From positions 458,406,390 through 458,470,389 of the forward strand of contig CM077672.1 in assembly GCA_039707655.1 (NCBI GenBank): DNA of 64,000 nt. Reading direction: 5' to 3'. The notes below the pieces were generated by a model that was given only the letters and a program-made list of their open reading frames with translations, had not been told where the DNA came from and did no database searches. Source of the stretch: Elymus sibiricus (taxonomy: Eukaryota; Streptophyta; Magnoliopsida; Poales; Poaceae). Each line of letters begins with the position of its first letter. Position 1 is the stretch's first letter. This document shows, in pieces, positions 20,980-31,489 of the stretch. Position numbers and translations under genes: made by a program.

Positions 20980-21897
20980 CTAGAAATCAAAGAGGACAGG
21001 AGCAGGCAAAACAACAAACACAGAACGATATTTATCGAATATCAAGTTATAGTCATATCCGCGAGTGTTGCGTTTAATAAACTCATGGTTCTGCATTGCC
21101 TCAAAATTCAAATATTTATCTCGTAAAAGAGGGTCATTGGGCCTGGGCGAGACCCCTAGCCTTGCAGCTACCCGGGAGGCATTAATTCCTCCATACAAAT
21201 CACCATTACCTGAGTTGCGGTGCAACCTACGTGCAACAATGGCCCCAAGATTATAATGTCTGATACCCGTTAAAGCAGCGTGAATGAGGCTCAGGTCAGG
21301 AGCACAAAGTGCACTACAGTCTTGTTTACCAACAATGCACTTTCCATTAAAGAGTGCAAAATACCGAATAGAGGGAAAGTGAATGCTTTTTATTCTAGCT
21401 TGTGTAACTCCCCTATCCTCACCATTGCAAAGGCTATTGAGAAACAGTTCATAATCAGATTGTCGCGGTTCACTAAGTGAACCCCAAAATGGAATTTTGC
21501 AAGCATTACAGAATTCTTCTAAAGGCATACTATAAGATCTATCATAGAGATGAAATTAAACTCTAGAAGTGCGAGAATGATACTCAAATCTTTGAGTGAA
21601 TGAATGAGTGAGGCTGTAGTGTTGCAGTGGCTTATTTGCGATGAAGGCGGAGAGCTCGGTGTTGTGAATATACTGGTCAAATTCTTCCTTAATGCCTGCA
21701 CCTAGCATGAACTCATTGCACGGCCATCGACACGATTTTGCTTCGGCACCTCGCACCGAACTTGCCCTTGGTTCAACATATGATTGGCGTACTAGGCTTT
21801 CACTCGATGACGCTTCAGAGGACCTCCTCCTTGAAGAACTCTTCCTGAAAATGTTCATATTCCTACGAACAAATTTCTGAAAATTTTTGGACCACAA
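20980..21897 (-). pseudogene. Athila-element 3' ORF of unknown function, split by a stop
   Basis: Two pieces lie in one frame: 21,897-21,556, then after a single TAA (21,556-21,558) 21,528-20,980. The first piece begins in a basic Arg/Ser-rich stretch (first ATG about 21,858). The second holds a conserved-looking block: a CNACKIPFWGSLSEP start, a Cys-containing stretch (CIVGKQDCSALCAPDL), NLGAIVARRLHRN, GGINASRVAARLGV and LPAPVLFDF at the end. I recall similar proteins of unknown function in Triticeae Athila/Sabrina-type elements. No transmembrane or enzyme motif is apparent. Confidence 0.6.
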
Positions 21898-22176
21898 AAA
21901 GATGTTAACAAAACTTCACCAAATTGATAGCAAATACTCATACAAGTGCCTAGAGGCTATATCAAGCATTCAAACTACTTAGAACTCAAAGAAATTAACA
22001 TGCAAACTCATTTTCTGTAGCACCAATAGCAGCAATTTATGCAAAATATAATCCACTAAAGCAAAAACTAATTGGAGCAATGGGAGAGTCACATACCAAG
22101 GAGCAATCCCTCAAAACAGTTTTGGGAATGGAGCTCCGAGCAAAGAGATCAAAAATCTCAGGTTTGGGAGCAAGAA

Positions 22177-22222
<46 letters not shown>

Positions 22223-22670
22223 ACCACGATTTTTTCTGGAGGTAGAAGATGAACTGGCCTGAATAGATAAGTGAGTGGGTCCCTGTGGGACCCATAAGGC
22301 ATCTTGGCGCACCCTGGGGGTGGCCGCGCCCTGTTGCCTTGTGGGCAACAGGTGCACCCCCTGGGTTGTTTTCAGTGCGAAAAATTCTTATATATTCCAG
22401 AAAAAATCATGTTAAAATTTTATTGCATTCTGAGCACTTTTATTTTTGGGCCATTTTTTATTGCACGGATAATTCAGAAAACAGGATAATCATGGCATTT
22501 TTATTTTATTAAACTATAAATAACAGAGAGCAAACTAAGATTACAGAAAGTTGTGCTTACTAAATTCATCGACCACATGCCCCTAAAAAAGAATCCATTA
22601 ATAAGGTTGATCAAGTCTTATTAACAAACTATTTCCGAGTAACATGAAACCGAAGAATTTTCGTATAACA
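21898..22670 (-). other. Spacer between the 3' ORF and protease of the Athila element
   Basis: This is where pol (RT, RNase H, integrase) would be expected in a full element. Only non-coding sequence is present, including a GA microsatellite (22,180-22,220). The phrase CGCGCCCTGTTGCCTTGTGG also occurs in the LTR (about 18,455), which suggests LTR-like sequence or rearrangement here. Confidence 0.5.
22180..22220. repeat. (GA)n microsatellite
   Basis: About 20 uninterrupted GA dinucleotides in the internal region of the Athila element. Confidence 0.95.
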
Positions 22671-23375
22671 CTAAGTTACCTCAACGGGGATATGCATCTG
22701 CCCAACAATAAGAATTTCATATTTCTTTTTGATAGTAGGAAGAGGAAATTTGAATCCCCCAATAGTGATTGTCGAAACCTTCTCAATACAATTGATACCA
22801 TTCACTGAAGTTTGTTTCTTCGAGAAATAAAGCGTATGCTCATTACCATTGACATGAAAAGTGACCTTGCTTTTATTGCAATCAATAACAGCCCCTGCAG
22901 TATTAAAAAAGGGTCTACCAAGGATAAACGACATGTTGTCGTCCTCGGGCATATCAAGAATAACAAAGTCTGTTAAGATAGTAACATTTGCAACAACAAC
23001 AGGCACATCCTCGCAAATTCCAATAGGTATAGCAGTTGATTTATCAGCCATTTGCAAACATATTTCAGTGGGTGTGAGCTTATTCAAATCAAGTCTTTTA
23101 TATAAAGAGAAAGGCATAACACTAACACCGCCTCCCAAATCACGTAGAGCAGTTTTAACATAACTTCTTTTAATGGAGCATGGTATAGTAGGTATTCCCG
23201 GAACTACTAACTTTTTAGGTACTCCACCCTTAAAAGAATAATTTGCAAGCATGGTGGAAATTTCAGCTTCAGGTATCTTCCTTTTATTAGTGACAATATC
23301 TTTCATGTATTTAGCATAGGGAGACATTTTCAACATATCAATCAAGCGAGTGCGCAAAAAGACAGGTCTAAGCAT
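22671..23375 (-). pseudogene. Aspartic protease region of the Athila polyprotein
   Basis: The frame from the ATG at 23,375 carries a retropepsin-like fold: CSIKRSYVKTALRDLGGGVSVMP gives the strand and active-site region, and VILDMPEDDNMSFILGRPFF the later conserved stretch (ILGRPF). The active site reads Asp-Leu-Gly-Gly. Athila-type proteases usually have Asp-Leu-Gly-Ala, so the last position is changed. The frame differs from the gag segment before it (overlap 23,342-23,375), so a frameshift separates them. It ends at 22,671 without entering an RT domain. Confidence 0.75.
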
Positions 23376-25425
23376 TTCAACAAAGCGCTGAAAATCTTCC
23401 TCATCCTTGTTTTTGATGGTTTAGTGGGAAAAGGCATAGGTTTCTGAACCCATTGTTCTCTTTCTTTCCCATGTTTCCTAGCAACGAAGTCTCGTTTATC
23501 ATATCTTTTATTCTTAGTAGGTGGGTTATCAAGATCAACAGCAGGTTCTATTTCTACATCATTATCTGGTTGAGAATCAACATGAACATCTTCATTATCA
23601 TTGTCATTGTCATTATCAATATCATTATCACTAGGTGTATGTTCATTACCAGATTGTGTCTCAGCATCAGAAATAGAAACATCATTGTGATTCTCAGGAG
23701 GCTTTTCTACCTCAGGTTCACTAGAAGCATGCAAAGTCCTATCATTTTTCTTTTTCTTCTTAGATGGACAGGGTGCATCAATATTAATTCTTTGAGAATC
23801 TGGTTCAATCCTTTTAGGATGACCTTCAGGATATAGAGGATCCTGGGTCATTCTACCTCCTCTAGTAACAACTCTAACATCATGATCATTCTTTTTATTA
23901 TTCATCTCATCAAGCAAATCATTTTGTGATTTAGCTATTTGTTCTAACTGAGTCTGAACCATCGAAGCATGTTTACTAAAGCATTTAACATCATTAACAG
24001 TTCTAAACATCAAATCACTCAAGCGTTCAATCATGATGGCATTTCGTTTTAATTGATTGCTAACATATATATTAAAGTGTTCCTGTTTAATGATATAATT
24101 ATCAAATTCATACAAGCATTGACTAGCAGATTTATTATACGGGGTATCACTTTGATCAAATCTAGTGAGAGAATTTACCTCTACTACCTATGTCGGGATG
24201 TCGAGCCCATGTATTTCTTCAATAGGTGGTAGATTCTTAACATCTTCAGCTTTAATACCTTTTTCCTTCATAGATTTCTTAACTTCTTGCATATCTTCTG
24301 GACTGAGGAATAGAATACATCTTTTCTTCGGAGTTGGCTTAGGTGGTGGTTCAGGAAGTGTCCAATCATCGACATTTCTTAATATATTATTCAATAGTTC
24401 TTCAGCCTGTCCAATAGTTCGTTCCCTGAAAACACAACCAGCACAACTATCTAGGTAGTCCCTAGAAGCATCGGTTAGTCCATTATAAAAGATATCAAGT
24501 ATTTCATTCTTCTTAAGAGGATGATCAGCAAAGCATTAAGTAATTGGAGAAGCCTCCCCCAAGCTTGGGGGAGATTCTCTTCTTCAATTTGCACAAAGTT
24601 AAATATTTCCTGTAAGGCAGCTTGTTTCTTATGAGCAGGAAAATATTTTTCAGGGAAGTAATATATCATATCCTAGGGACTACGCACACAACCAGGAGCA
24701 AGAGTATTAAACCATTTCTTAGCATCACCCTTTAATGAGAAAGGAAACAACTTAAGAATGTAGTAGTAGCGAATTTTTTCCTCATGAGCAAATAGGGTGG
24801 CTATATCATTCAACTTAGTAAGGTGTTCCACAACAGTTTCAGTTTCATAACCATGAAAAGGATCAGATTCAACCAAAGTAACTAAGTCAGGATCGACAGG
24901 AAATTCATAATCCTTATCAGTAAGAAATATGGGAGAGGTAGCAAACTTAGGATCATATTTCATTCTCTCCCTCATAGATTTTTCTTTCAACTCAGCAAGC
25001 AATTTTCTAACTTCATCTCTATCATTAAAGGCAAGAATAGCCCTAGCTATCTCCCTATCAAAAACATAACCATCAGATGTCTCAGGCATTTCAACTCTAG
25101 TAGGAGAGCTAGGCATAATAGGTGAATCATAATTTTCCAAAGTTTCAACATTTTCAGTTTCTTTAGCTTTAGCAATTTGTTCATCAAGAAATTCACCAAG
25201 TGGCACAGTATTATCAAGCATAGTACTAGCAACATCAATAGTTTCATTCATAGCAGAAGTAGTATTATCAATAACTTGCGACATATCAGAATGAATAGCA
25301 GGTGGTGGTGTCGCAAGCCTACTCAAAACAGAAGGTGAATCAAGTGCAGAGCTAGATGGCAGTTCCTTACCTCCCCTCGTCTTAGAGGGAACGTTCTTGG
25401 TCTTAGCGTCTTTCAGATTCTTCAT
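23342..25425 (-). pseudogene. Gag of the Athila element, disrupted
   Basis: The first ATG is at 25,425. The capsid-type region includes FPFSLKGDAKKWFNTLAPG (about 24,690-24,750). A stop at 24,673-24,675 follows, then the same frame goes on with YYFPEKYFPAHKKQAALQEI to about 24,475. A frameshift moves the reading to another frame (24,394-24,188, Pro/Lys-rich, LPPIEEIHG). After a stop at 24,188-24,190 this frame continues from 24,115 with a coiled-coil-like region (KHASMVQTQLEQIAKSQNDL), a basic stretch and an acidic Asn/Asp repeat, to 23,342. Lesions seen are two stops and one frameshift, plus a frame change into protease. Confidence 0.82.
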
Positions 25426-25474
25426 AGTGATCAACAGATATAAATCCCAAGTGACTCAACAAATAGAGCTATGC

Positions 25475-25492
25475 TCCCCGGCAACGGCGCCA
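25475..25492 (-). other. Primer-binding site of the Athila element (tRNA-Asp)
   Basis: The minus strand reads TGGCGCCGTTGCCGGGGA, which complements the 3' end of plant tRNA-Asp. It begins 11 bases inside the 5' LTR (25,504) and fixes the element's orientation as minus. Confidence 0.9.
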
Positions 25493-25503
25493 GAAAAAGG
25501 TCT

Positions 25504-26873
25504 TGATAACCCACAAGTATAGGGGATCGCAACAGTTTTCGCGGGTAGTATTTCACCTAGATTTATTGATTCGACACAAGGGGAGCCAAAGAATATTTGC
25601 AAGTATTAGCAGTTGAGTTGTCAATTCAACCACACCTGGAGAACTAAATATCTGCAGCAAAGTGTTTAGTAGCACAGTAGTATGATAGTTTCAATAGCAG
25701 TAGTAACAGTAGCAGTAGCGAGAGTAACTTAGCAAAGATCAATATGCGAAAAGCGTAAACATTGGATCGGTGATGGATAATTATGTTGGATGACATTCAT
25801 CATATAACAGTCACAACCTAGGGCGATACACAATAGCTCCAATTCATCAATGTAATCTAGGCATGTATTCCGTATATAGTCATACGTGCTTATAATAACA
25901 ACTTGCATGACATCTTTTGTCCTACCTTCCCGTGGCAGCGGGGTCCATAAGGAAAACTAAGGGATATTAAGGCCTCCTTTTAATAGAGAACTGGAACAAA
26001 GCATTAACACATAGTGAATACATGAACTCCTTAAACTACAGTAATCACCGGAAAGAATCCCATTTTTTGTCACCTTGGGGTATGCGGATCATAACACGTA
26101 ATAGGTGCATACAACTTGCAAGATAGGATCAAGAACACAAATATATTCATGAAAACATAAAGGGTTCAGATCTGAAATCATGGCACTCGGGCCCTAGTGG
26201 CAAGCATTAAGCATAGCAAAGTCATAGCAACATCAATCTCAGAACATAGTGGATACTAGGGATCAAAGCCCTAACAAAATTGACTCGATTACATGATAAA
26301 TCTGATCCAACCCATCACCGTCCAGCAAGCCTACAGAGAAATTACTCACACACGGTGGTGAGCATCATGGAATTGGTGATGGAGGATGGTTGATGATGAC
26401 GACGGCGTCGAATCCCCCTCTCCGAAGCCCCGAACGGACTCCAGATCAGCCCTCCCGATGAAGAACAGGAGGTGACGGCGGCTTCGTATCATAGAACGCG
26501 ATGAAACTTCTTCTCTTATTTTTTTTCTTGGGGAAAGTGAATTTATAGCGTTGGAATTAGGTCAGACGGCCGCCTGTGGGCCCCACAAGGCATCAGGGCG
26601 CGTCCTATGGGGGGGTCACGCCATGTTGCCCTGTGGGCAATAGGTGGCCCCTCTTCTGTTGATTCTTGCACCAGTAATTTTTATTTATTCCATAAAAAAT
26701 CTCCAAAAAGTTTCGTCCAATTCTGAGAAATTTGATTTCTGCACAAAAACAACACCAGGGTAGTTCTATTGAAAACAGCGTCAGTCCCGGTTAGTTTCAT
26801 TCAAATCATGCAAATTAGAGTCCAAAACAAGAGTAAAAGTGTTTGGAAAAGTAGATATGATGAAGACGTATCA
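25504..26873 (-). repeat. 5' LTR of the Athila element
   Basis: 1,370 bp, TGATAACCC...GACGTATCA. It lacks the MITE and so gives the empty target site for it. It is nearly identical to the 3' LTR apart from scattered substitutions and an extra short stretch around 26,605-26,625. Confidence 0.93.
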
Positions 26874-28414
26874 ATAGCTTTCAGAAACTCATGCTCCTGC
26901 TCTAAATTTAGCTTCTCGAAGCGTAGCTTCTCATGAGATCTTAGAAGCTCTCTATGATCCTCTTGAGTTGTTTCATGAGCTAACTTAAGAGTGTTTAGTT
27001 CTTTAGTTAGACACTCAATCTCCTCCATAGCATTGTCATTCATTTCCTCTTGACTATCATGATTACTAGCATGTTCATTATAGGTCACATCACTAGTCTT
27101 ATCACCAAGTAAATCATCATCACCAAGCAAATCATCCTCATCACTATTAAAGTCAAAGTATTCAGGGTGTGATACCTTGGGGCCTTTTGCCATGAAGCAT
27201 CTTCCAATTCCTTCATTTGGTGAATCAAATAGATCATAGGAGTTGGAGGATATGAGAGCAAGTCCGGCAACACCTTCATCTTGACTATAGTCGGAGTCTG
27301 AGTGATAACTTCTCTCGGATTGGTTGTCAGAGTCGGAGCCGGAAATCCATTCACCAACATGAGCTTGATGTCTTCTTCTAGTGTAGTTCTTGGATGACTT
27401 GTCCTTCCTTTCCGAATCCTTGCTTCTCCGAGAAGGTCTTCGTTCATAACGATCTTCCCTACTCCTTCTCTCCTTGTGAGGTGATTCATCCCTTCTATGT
27501 CTTCCTCTTGGTGATTCGTCTCTTTTCTTGTGAGGTGTCGTACACTCATTGGAGTAGTGTTCGGGTCTTCCACAATTATAGCAATTACGGTCATGACTTG
27601 ATGATCTTCTATCATAATGCCTTGAGCTAGAGCTTCTCTCTTTTCCTTTGTTCTTGTAAAACTTGTTGAATCTTTTCACCATTAGGCTTATCTCTTCATT
27701 GGATACTAGTTTGTCGCTTGAAGTTGTGGGAGCATCGGTTGAGGCTTTGTAAGCACCACATGATTTGTTATGTAGCTCCTCCTTGTCCTTGAGTGACATC
27801 TCATGAGCAACAATCCTTCCAATGACTTATGTGGGCTTGAGATCTTTGTAATTGGGCATCATTTGGATCAACGTGCACACGGTATCATATTTTCCATCCA
27901 AGGCTCTAAGAATCTTCTTGATGATGAATTTGTCGGTCATCTCTTCACTTCCTAAGCCGGCAATCTCATTTGTGATGAGAGCAAGCCTAGAGTACATTTC
28001 GGCGACTCCTTCACCATCCTTCATCTTGAACTTGTCAAGTTGACTTTGAAGCACATCCAACTTGGATTCCTTGACGGACTCGATACCCTCGTGCATATCA
28101 ACCAAAGTATCCCAAATTTCCTTTGCATTCTCGAGGCGGCTGATCTTGTTGAACTCCTCGGGGCACAAACCGTTGAAGAGAATGTCACAAGCTTGAGCAT
28201 TGTATTGCAACATCTTCAACTCTTCTGTGGTTGCTTCAAGATCCAGTTCCTTGCCATCCTCAAAGAATTCACCTTGCAAACCAACACAAACAACAACCCA
28301 AATGGCGGTGTTATGACTAAGAATATGCATTTTCATCTTATGCTTCCAACTAGCAAAGTTTGTACCATCAAAATATGGACCTCTACGGTGATAATTACCC
28401 TCAATAGACGCCAT
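26874..28414 (-). pseudogene. N-terminal and central Copia-like gag (segment 1 of 3)
   Basis: From ATG at 28,414 the product starts as a UBN2/DUF4219-type Copia Gag: FDGTNFASWKHKMKMHI near residue 16, then LENAKEIWDTLVDMHEG and DKFIIKKILRALDGKYD. A stop at 27,827-27,829 interrupts the frame, which then continues from about 27,799. A CCHC zinc knuckle (CYNCGRPEHYSNEC, about 27,540-27,590) follows, then Arg/Ser-rich and acidic regions and a Glu/Leu-rich coiled-coil-like stretch. The frame is cut at 26,874 by the Athila element and resumes at 16,936. Gag would coat the element's RNA in virus-like particles. No pol follows anywhere in the window. Confidence 0.88.
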
Positions 28415-28453
28415 ACTCTCCTAGGTTGTGAAACCAGTGCAATGGAGACCAAA

Positions 28454-28465
28454 GCTCTGATACCA
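28454..28465 (-). other. Primer-binding site of the Copia-like element (initiator tRNA-Met)
   Basis: The minus strand reads TGGTATCAGAGC, the classic plant Copia PBS, two bases inside the LTR end at 28,468 and 39 bases before the gag ATG at 28,414. Confidence 0.92.
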
Positions 28466-28467
28466 CT

Positions 28468-29973
28468 TGTAGGATCGAAAGTATGTCTAGAGGGGGGGTG
28501 ATTAGACTACTTGACCAAATAAAAATCTATCATTTTCCCAATTTTAGTTGTAGGCAAATTTTAGCAAGTACACCAAGTCAAGTATTACCCTACACATGCA
28601 ATTTTAAGAGTGTAGCAGCGGAAAGTAAAACATTGCACATGTAAGTAAAGGAGGGGTTTGGAGATTTCAAACGCAATGAAAACACGATGATTTTTGGCGT
28701 GGTTCCGATAGGTGGTGCTATCGTACGTCCACGTTGATGGAGGCTTCAACCCACGAAGGTAACGGTTGCGCGAGTCCACGGAGGGCTCCACCCACGAAGG
28801 CTCCACGAACAAGCAACCTTGCCTATTCCACCATGGCTTCCGTCCACGAAGGACTAGCCTCACTCGGGGTAGATCTTCATGATGTAGGCGATCTCCTTGC
28901 CCTTACAAACTCCTTGGTTCAACTCCACATGATCTTGGAGGCTCCCAAGTGACACCTAACCAATCTAGGAGATACCACTCTCCAAAAGGTAATAAATGGT
29001 GTGTTCATGATGAACTCCTTGCTCTTGTGCTTCAAATGATAGTATCCTCAACACTCAATCTCTCTCTCACAGATTTGGCTTGGGTAGGAGAAGGATTGGA
29101 GTGGAAAGCAACTTGAAGAGGCTAGAAATCAAGGTTCAAATGGTTGGATTGGAATATCTTGATCTCAACACATGAGTAGGTGGTTATCTCTTAGAAAATG
29201 TATGGTGGAAATGTAGGCACATTCTTATGGCTCTCTTACTTGGTAAGAGGGTGGTGGAGGGGTATAAATAGCCTTCACCTAGAATCCAACCGTTATACAC
29301 TTTTGACCCATCTCGGTGGCACCGATCATAAATCTCGGTGAGACGGATCTGTGTAAAAGATATGAACGTTGGGCTTTTCGGTGGGACCGAACAAAACATC
29401 TCGGTGAGACCGAAGTGCAATGGCTAGGGCAAGACCATGTTTCAGTAATTCTGATTATTTCAACTCGGTGATTCCGAAGTGAAGTAATGGTGTTACAGCA
29501 ACTTGGTCAAGCCGTCTCGGTGAGACTGAGAACCATTTCGGTTGCACCGAAGTGTTAGGGTTTTGGCTGTGGCAGTGAAATGATCATCTCGGTGAGTCCA
29601 GAGTAGGTGATATCGGTGGGACCGAAATGATGAATTAGGGTTTTGGACAGATGTGTTTTGGGAAAGTGATTGAGGGTTTTTGGAGCAATATCATTGAGCA
29701 CTTTGAGCAACAACCTCATCAACAATACCTCATCCCCTTTTAATAGTATTGGCTTTTCTAAGGGGCTCAATTTGATCTTGGATCACTAAAATGAAAATGA
29801 AGAGTCTTGTGGATGCCAAACTTGTTCTTGACATTTTGAGGGGTCCACATCCATTAGTCCTTGCCATGCCAATCATTGATCTTTTCTGAAATTTACTAGC
29901 AATAAGAATTAGATCAATGATGTATATGTTGTTATTGATTACCAAAACCACCCGGGGATTGGTTGCACTTTCA
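28468..29973 (-). repeat. 5' LTR of the Copia-like gag element
   Basis: 1,506 bp. On the minus strand it starts TGAAAGTGCAACC and ends CGATCCTACA, immediately before the PBS. It contains the second TCGGT-N3-ACCGA cluster (29,310-29,630) and an AT-rich TATTTATA element on the minus strand (about 29,263-29,270). The five bases beyond (GAGGG, 29,974-29,978) would be one target duplication. The partner LTR is not identifiable in the window. Confidence 0.8.
29310..29630. repeat. Second cluster of TCGGT-N3-ACCGA inverted repeats
   Basis: About nine copies or near-copies lie in 320 bp, for example near 29,314, 29,380, 29,400, 29,540 and 29,612. Spacers and flanks vary while the arms persist. Confidence 0.75.
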
Positions 29974-29978
29974 GAGGG

Positions 29979-30135
29979 GTGATGACGGCGGCGCGCCTTC
30001 GGCTCGCTCCAGTACTGGTAGTCGTCGCTAGGTGGTCCATGGACTTGGTTGTAATTTTTATTACCTCTAGTGTTCTCTGTACTGCCATGATTGATGAATA
30101 GATTGAAAATTTCTCTCGCAACAAAAAGAAATATA
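29979..30135 (+). mobile_element. Probable LINE 3' end fragment
   Basis: A GC-rich stretch passes into GTTGTAATTTTTATTACC, then ATTGATGAATAGATTGAAAA and CTCGCAACAAAAAGAAATA. This matches my recollection of 3' ends of Triticeae LINEs, which finish in TTGAAAGTTT-CTCGC and poly(A). It is truncated at its 5' side by the Copia-like LTR. No coding part is left. Confidence 0.4.
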
Positions 30136-30149
30136 TTGAATTTTTTAAG

Positions 30150-30689
30150 TTTCTTTGTTGCATAATTTGGTAGCTATGAATTATTTCCAATCGATTTGTC
30201 TTCTCTGGCCAAGTTTGATGAGTAGTTCTTCAAGGAAGTGGTGTATAGTAGTGGGTTCAATCTTGTGGTGATCTATACCCCAGTGACAGAAAGGGACAAG
30301 ACATGTGATATGTCTCCAACGTATCTATAATTATGAAGTATTCATGCTATATTTACATCAATTATATATGGTTTTGATGCACTTTTATATTATTTTTATT
30401 CATTGATCTAGTCCCCAGTACCAGTTCGTGTTTTCTGCATGTTTTTTGTTTTGTAGAAAATCAATATCTAGGAAGGTCAAAATACCCCGGCGATGATTCC
30501 TTGCACTTGGGGATTATCAACATGTATTGTATTGTGGCTACTAAGGATAAAACAATGGTTTCTTTATTACACTTAGATGATAGTTTACTGTCTACATTAT
30601 GTCATCATGCTTATTGCAATGCTCTGTTTCTTATGAACTTAATTAATACTTCGAGATGCATGTTGGATGCGGTCTTGGGGTGGAGTATT
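30150..30689 (+). mobile_element. Fragment of a Gypsy-type element, split by a 214-bp insert
   Basis: The phrases GGGTTCAATCTTGTGGTG and CCCAGTGACAGAAAGGGACA (before the insert) and TATTGTATTGTGGCTACTAAGG ... TTCTTATGAACTTAAT ... GATGCATGTTGGATGCGG (after it) belong, as I recall, to one stretch of a common Triticeae LTR element. There are no ORFs and it is truncated on both sides. Confidence 0.4.
30306..30519 (+). mobile_element. Short 214-bp TG...CA element with TSD ACATG
   Basis: The sequence TGATATGTCTCCAACG ... GGGGATTATCA is bounded by ACATG at 30,301-30,305 and 30,520-30,524. The flanks read as one continuous sequence without it. Its first 30 bases resemble the start of a common Triticeae LTR, but at 214 bp it is far shorter. 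It could be a solo LTR with a large internal deletion or a very small LTR family. Confidence 0.65.
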
Positions 30690-30900
30690 TGAAATCACAT
30701 TTGCACCCTTGGTGGTTTTGGTAATTCATGTCAACATACATATTGTTGGACTAAAACTTTCATCTAGTTTATTTCAGAAAAGTTCAACATTGGCATGGCA
30801 AGGACATGAGATTGTGAACCCCTTCAAAATGTTAAGGACATGGATTGGCAAAACTTCAAGAATCTACATTTTTGGTTAAGTGGTCCAAGATCACATTGAG
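30690..30900 (+). mobile_element. Truncated start of a second Copia-like LTR, plus orientation
   Basis: TGAAATCAC ... TTGCACCCTTGGTGGTTTTGG, then GGCATGGCAAGGAC, CCCCTTCAAAATGTTAAGGA and GGTCCAAGATCACATTGAG, follow the minus strand of the LTR at 28,468-29,973 in order. It is therefore another copy of that LTR family in the opposite direction. It is cut at 30,900 by the first unit of the tandem array, so TTGAG (30,896-30,900) may be the left target duplication of the arrayed element. Confidence 0.65.
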
Positions 30901-31084
30901 TGTAGGGGAACGTAGCAGAAAACAAAAAAAATCGACCTACGCACCAGCCCAGGACCACTATGGAGACTACATACAAGGTTTGATCTTTTCGTTACCGACT
31001 CGTAGCGTAGCGAAAGTAGAGTCGATGACGATCGGCGGTGCAGATCCCCGCAGCTAGGATTTTACAACCTCCCAACCGTGAGGA

Positions 31085-31270
31085 TGTTCTCCCTCGTCTG
31101 CCCCTCGGACAGCCCTCCGGTAGGCAGTCGGACAGTCCCTCGGACGGTGTCACGGACAACCCTTCGGGAGGACGCTCGAAACTCGGACGGTCACTTGGAC
31201 AGCCCTTCGGGAGGACCCTCGAAACTTGGACGGTCAATCGGGCAGCCCTTCGGGAGGCACTCTCGAACTA
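31085..31270. repeat. Imperfect 35-40-bp repeats in the array LTR (unit 1)
   Basis: Variants of CGGACAGCCCTTCGGGAGG followed by ACNCTCGAAACT recur four to five times. They reappear at about 40,178-40,360, 49,268-49,450 and 58,358-58,540 in the later units, with unit-specific substitutions. They lie downstream of the minus-strand TATA box and would be in the transcribed leader. Confidence 0.75.
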
Positions 31271-31479
31271 AGACCGAAACTATGATCTCTCTATGGAGTT
31301 GCACACATACGGTGTCATCTATCCTGCAGGGCTTCGCCGTCCAGAACTAGTTCCCACCGGAACCTAGACAGCCTTTCGGCTCTACGAAACTCTTTTCGTG
31401 GGAGGGAGAGAAGAAGCCAGATCATGCATGGCAATTATATGTGAGAAAAGGAGTGAGTGTGGAGAGCACCTCTCCACCT

Positions 31480-31489
31480 CTATTTATAG
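31480..31489 (-). promoter_or_regulatory. TATA box of the array LTR (unit 1)
   Basis: The minus strand reads CTATAAATAG followed by AGGTGGAGAGGTGC. Equivalent boxes lie at 40,571-40,580, 49,662-49,671 and 58,752-58,761. The position within the LTR and the orientation fit an LTR promoter. Confidence 0.6.

Larger units (their letters stand above)
16937..26873 (-). mobile_element. Athila-lineage (Sabrina-like) Gypsy LTR retrotransposon without visible RT/integrase
   Basis: The 9,937-bp element runs from TGATAACCC to GACGTATCA, flanked by ATAGC (16,932-16,936 and 26,874-26,878). It is in minus orientation: the right LTR (25,504-26,873) is the 5' LTR, next to a tRNA-Asp PBS (25,475-25,492), and the left LTR (16,937-18,711) is the 3' LTR. 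Gag with acidic tail (about 25,425-23,380), protease (23,375-22,671) and a later ORF (about 21,897-20,980) are all on the minus strand. I see no RT, RNase H or integrase motif in the 1.1 kb between protease and the last ORF, so the copy is non-autonomous. The LTR start and gag resemble the Triticeae Sabrina family from memory. Confidence 0.9.

Noticed and set aside
28585..28863. 92-codon minus-strand ORF in the Copia-like LTR
   Set aside because: It lies in LTR sequence with no recognisable product and is interrupted in context.
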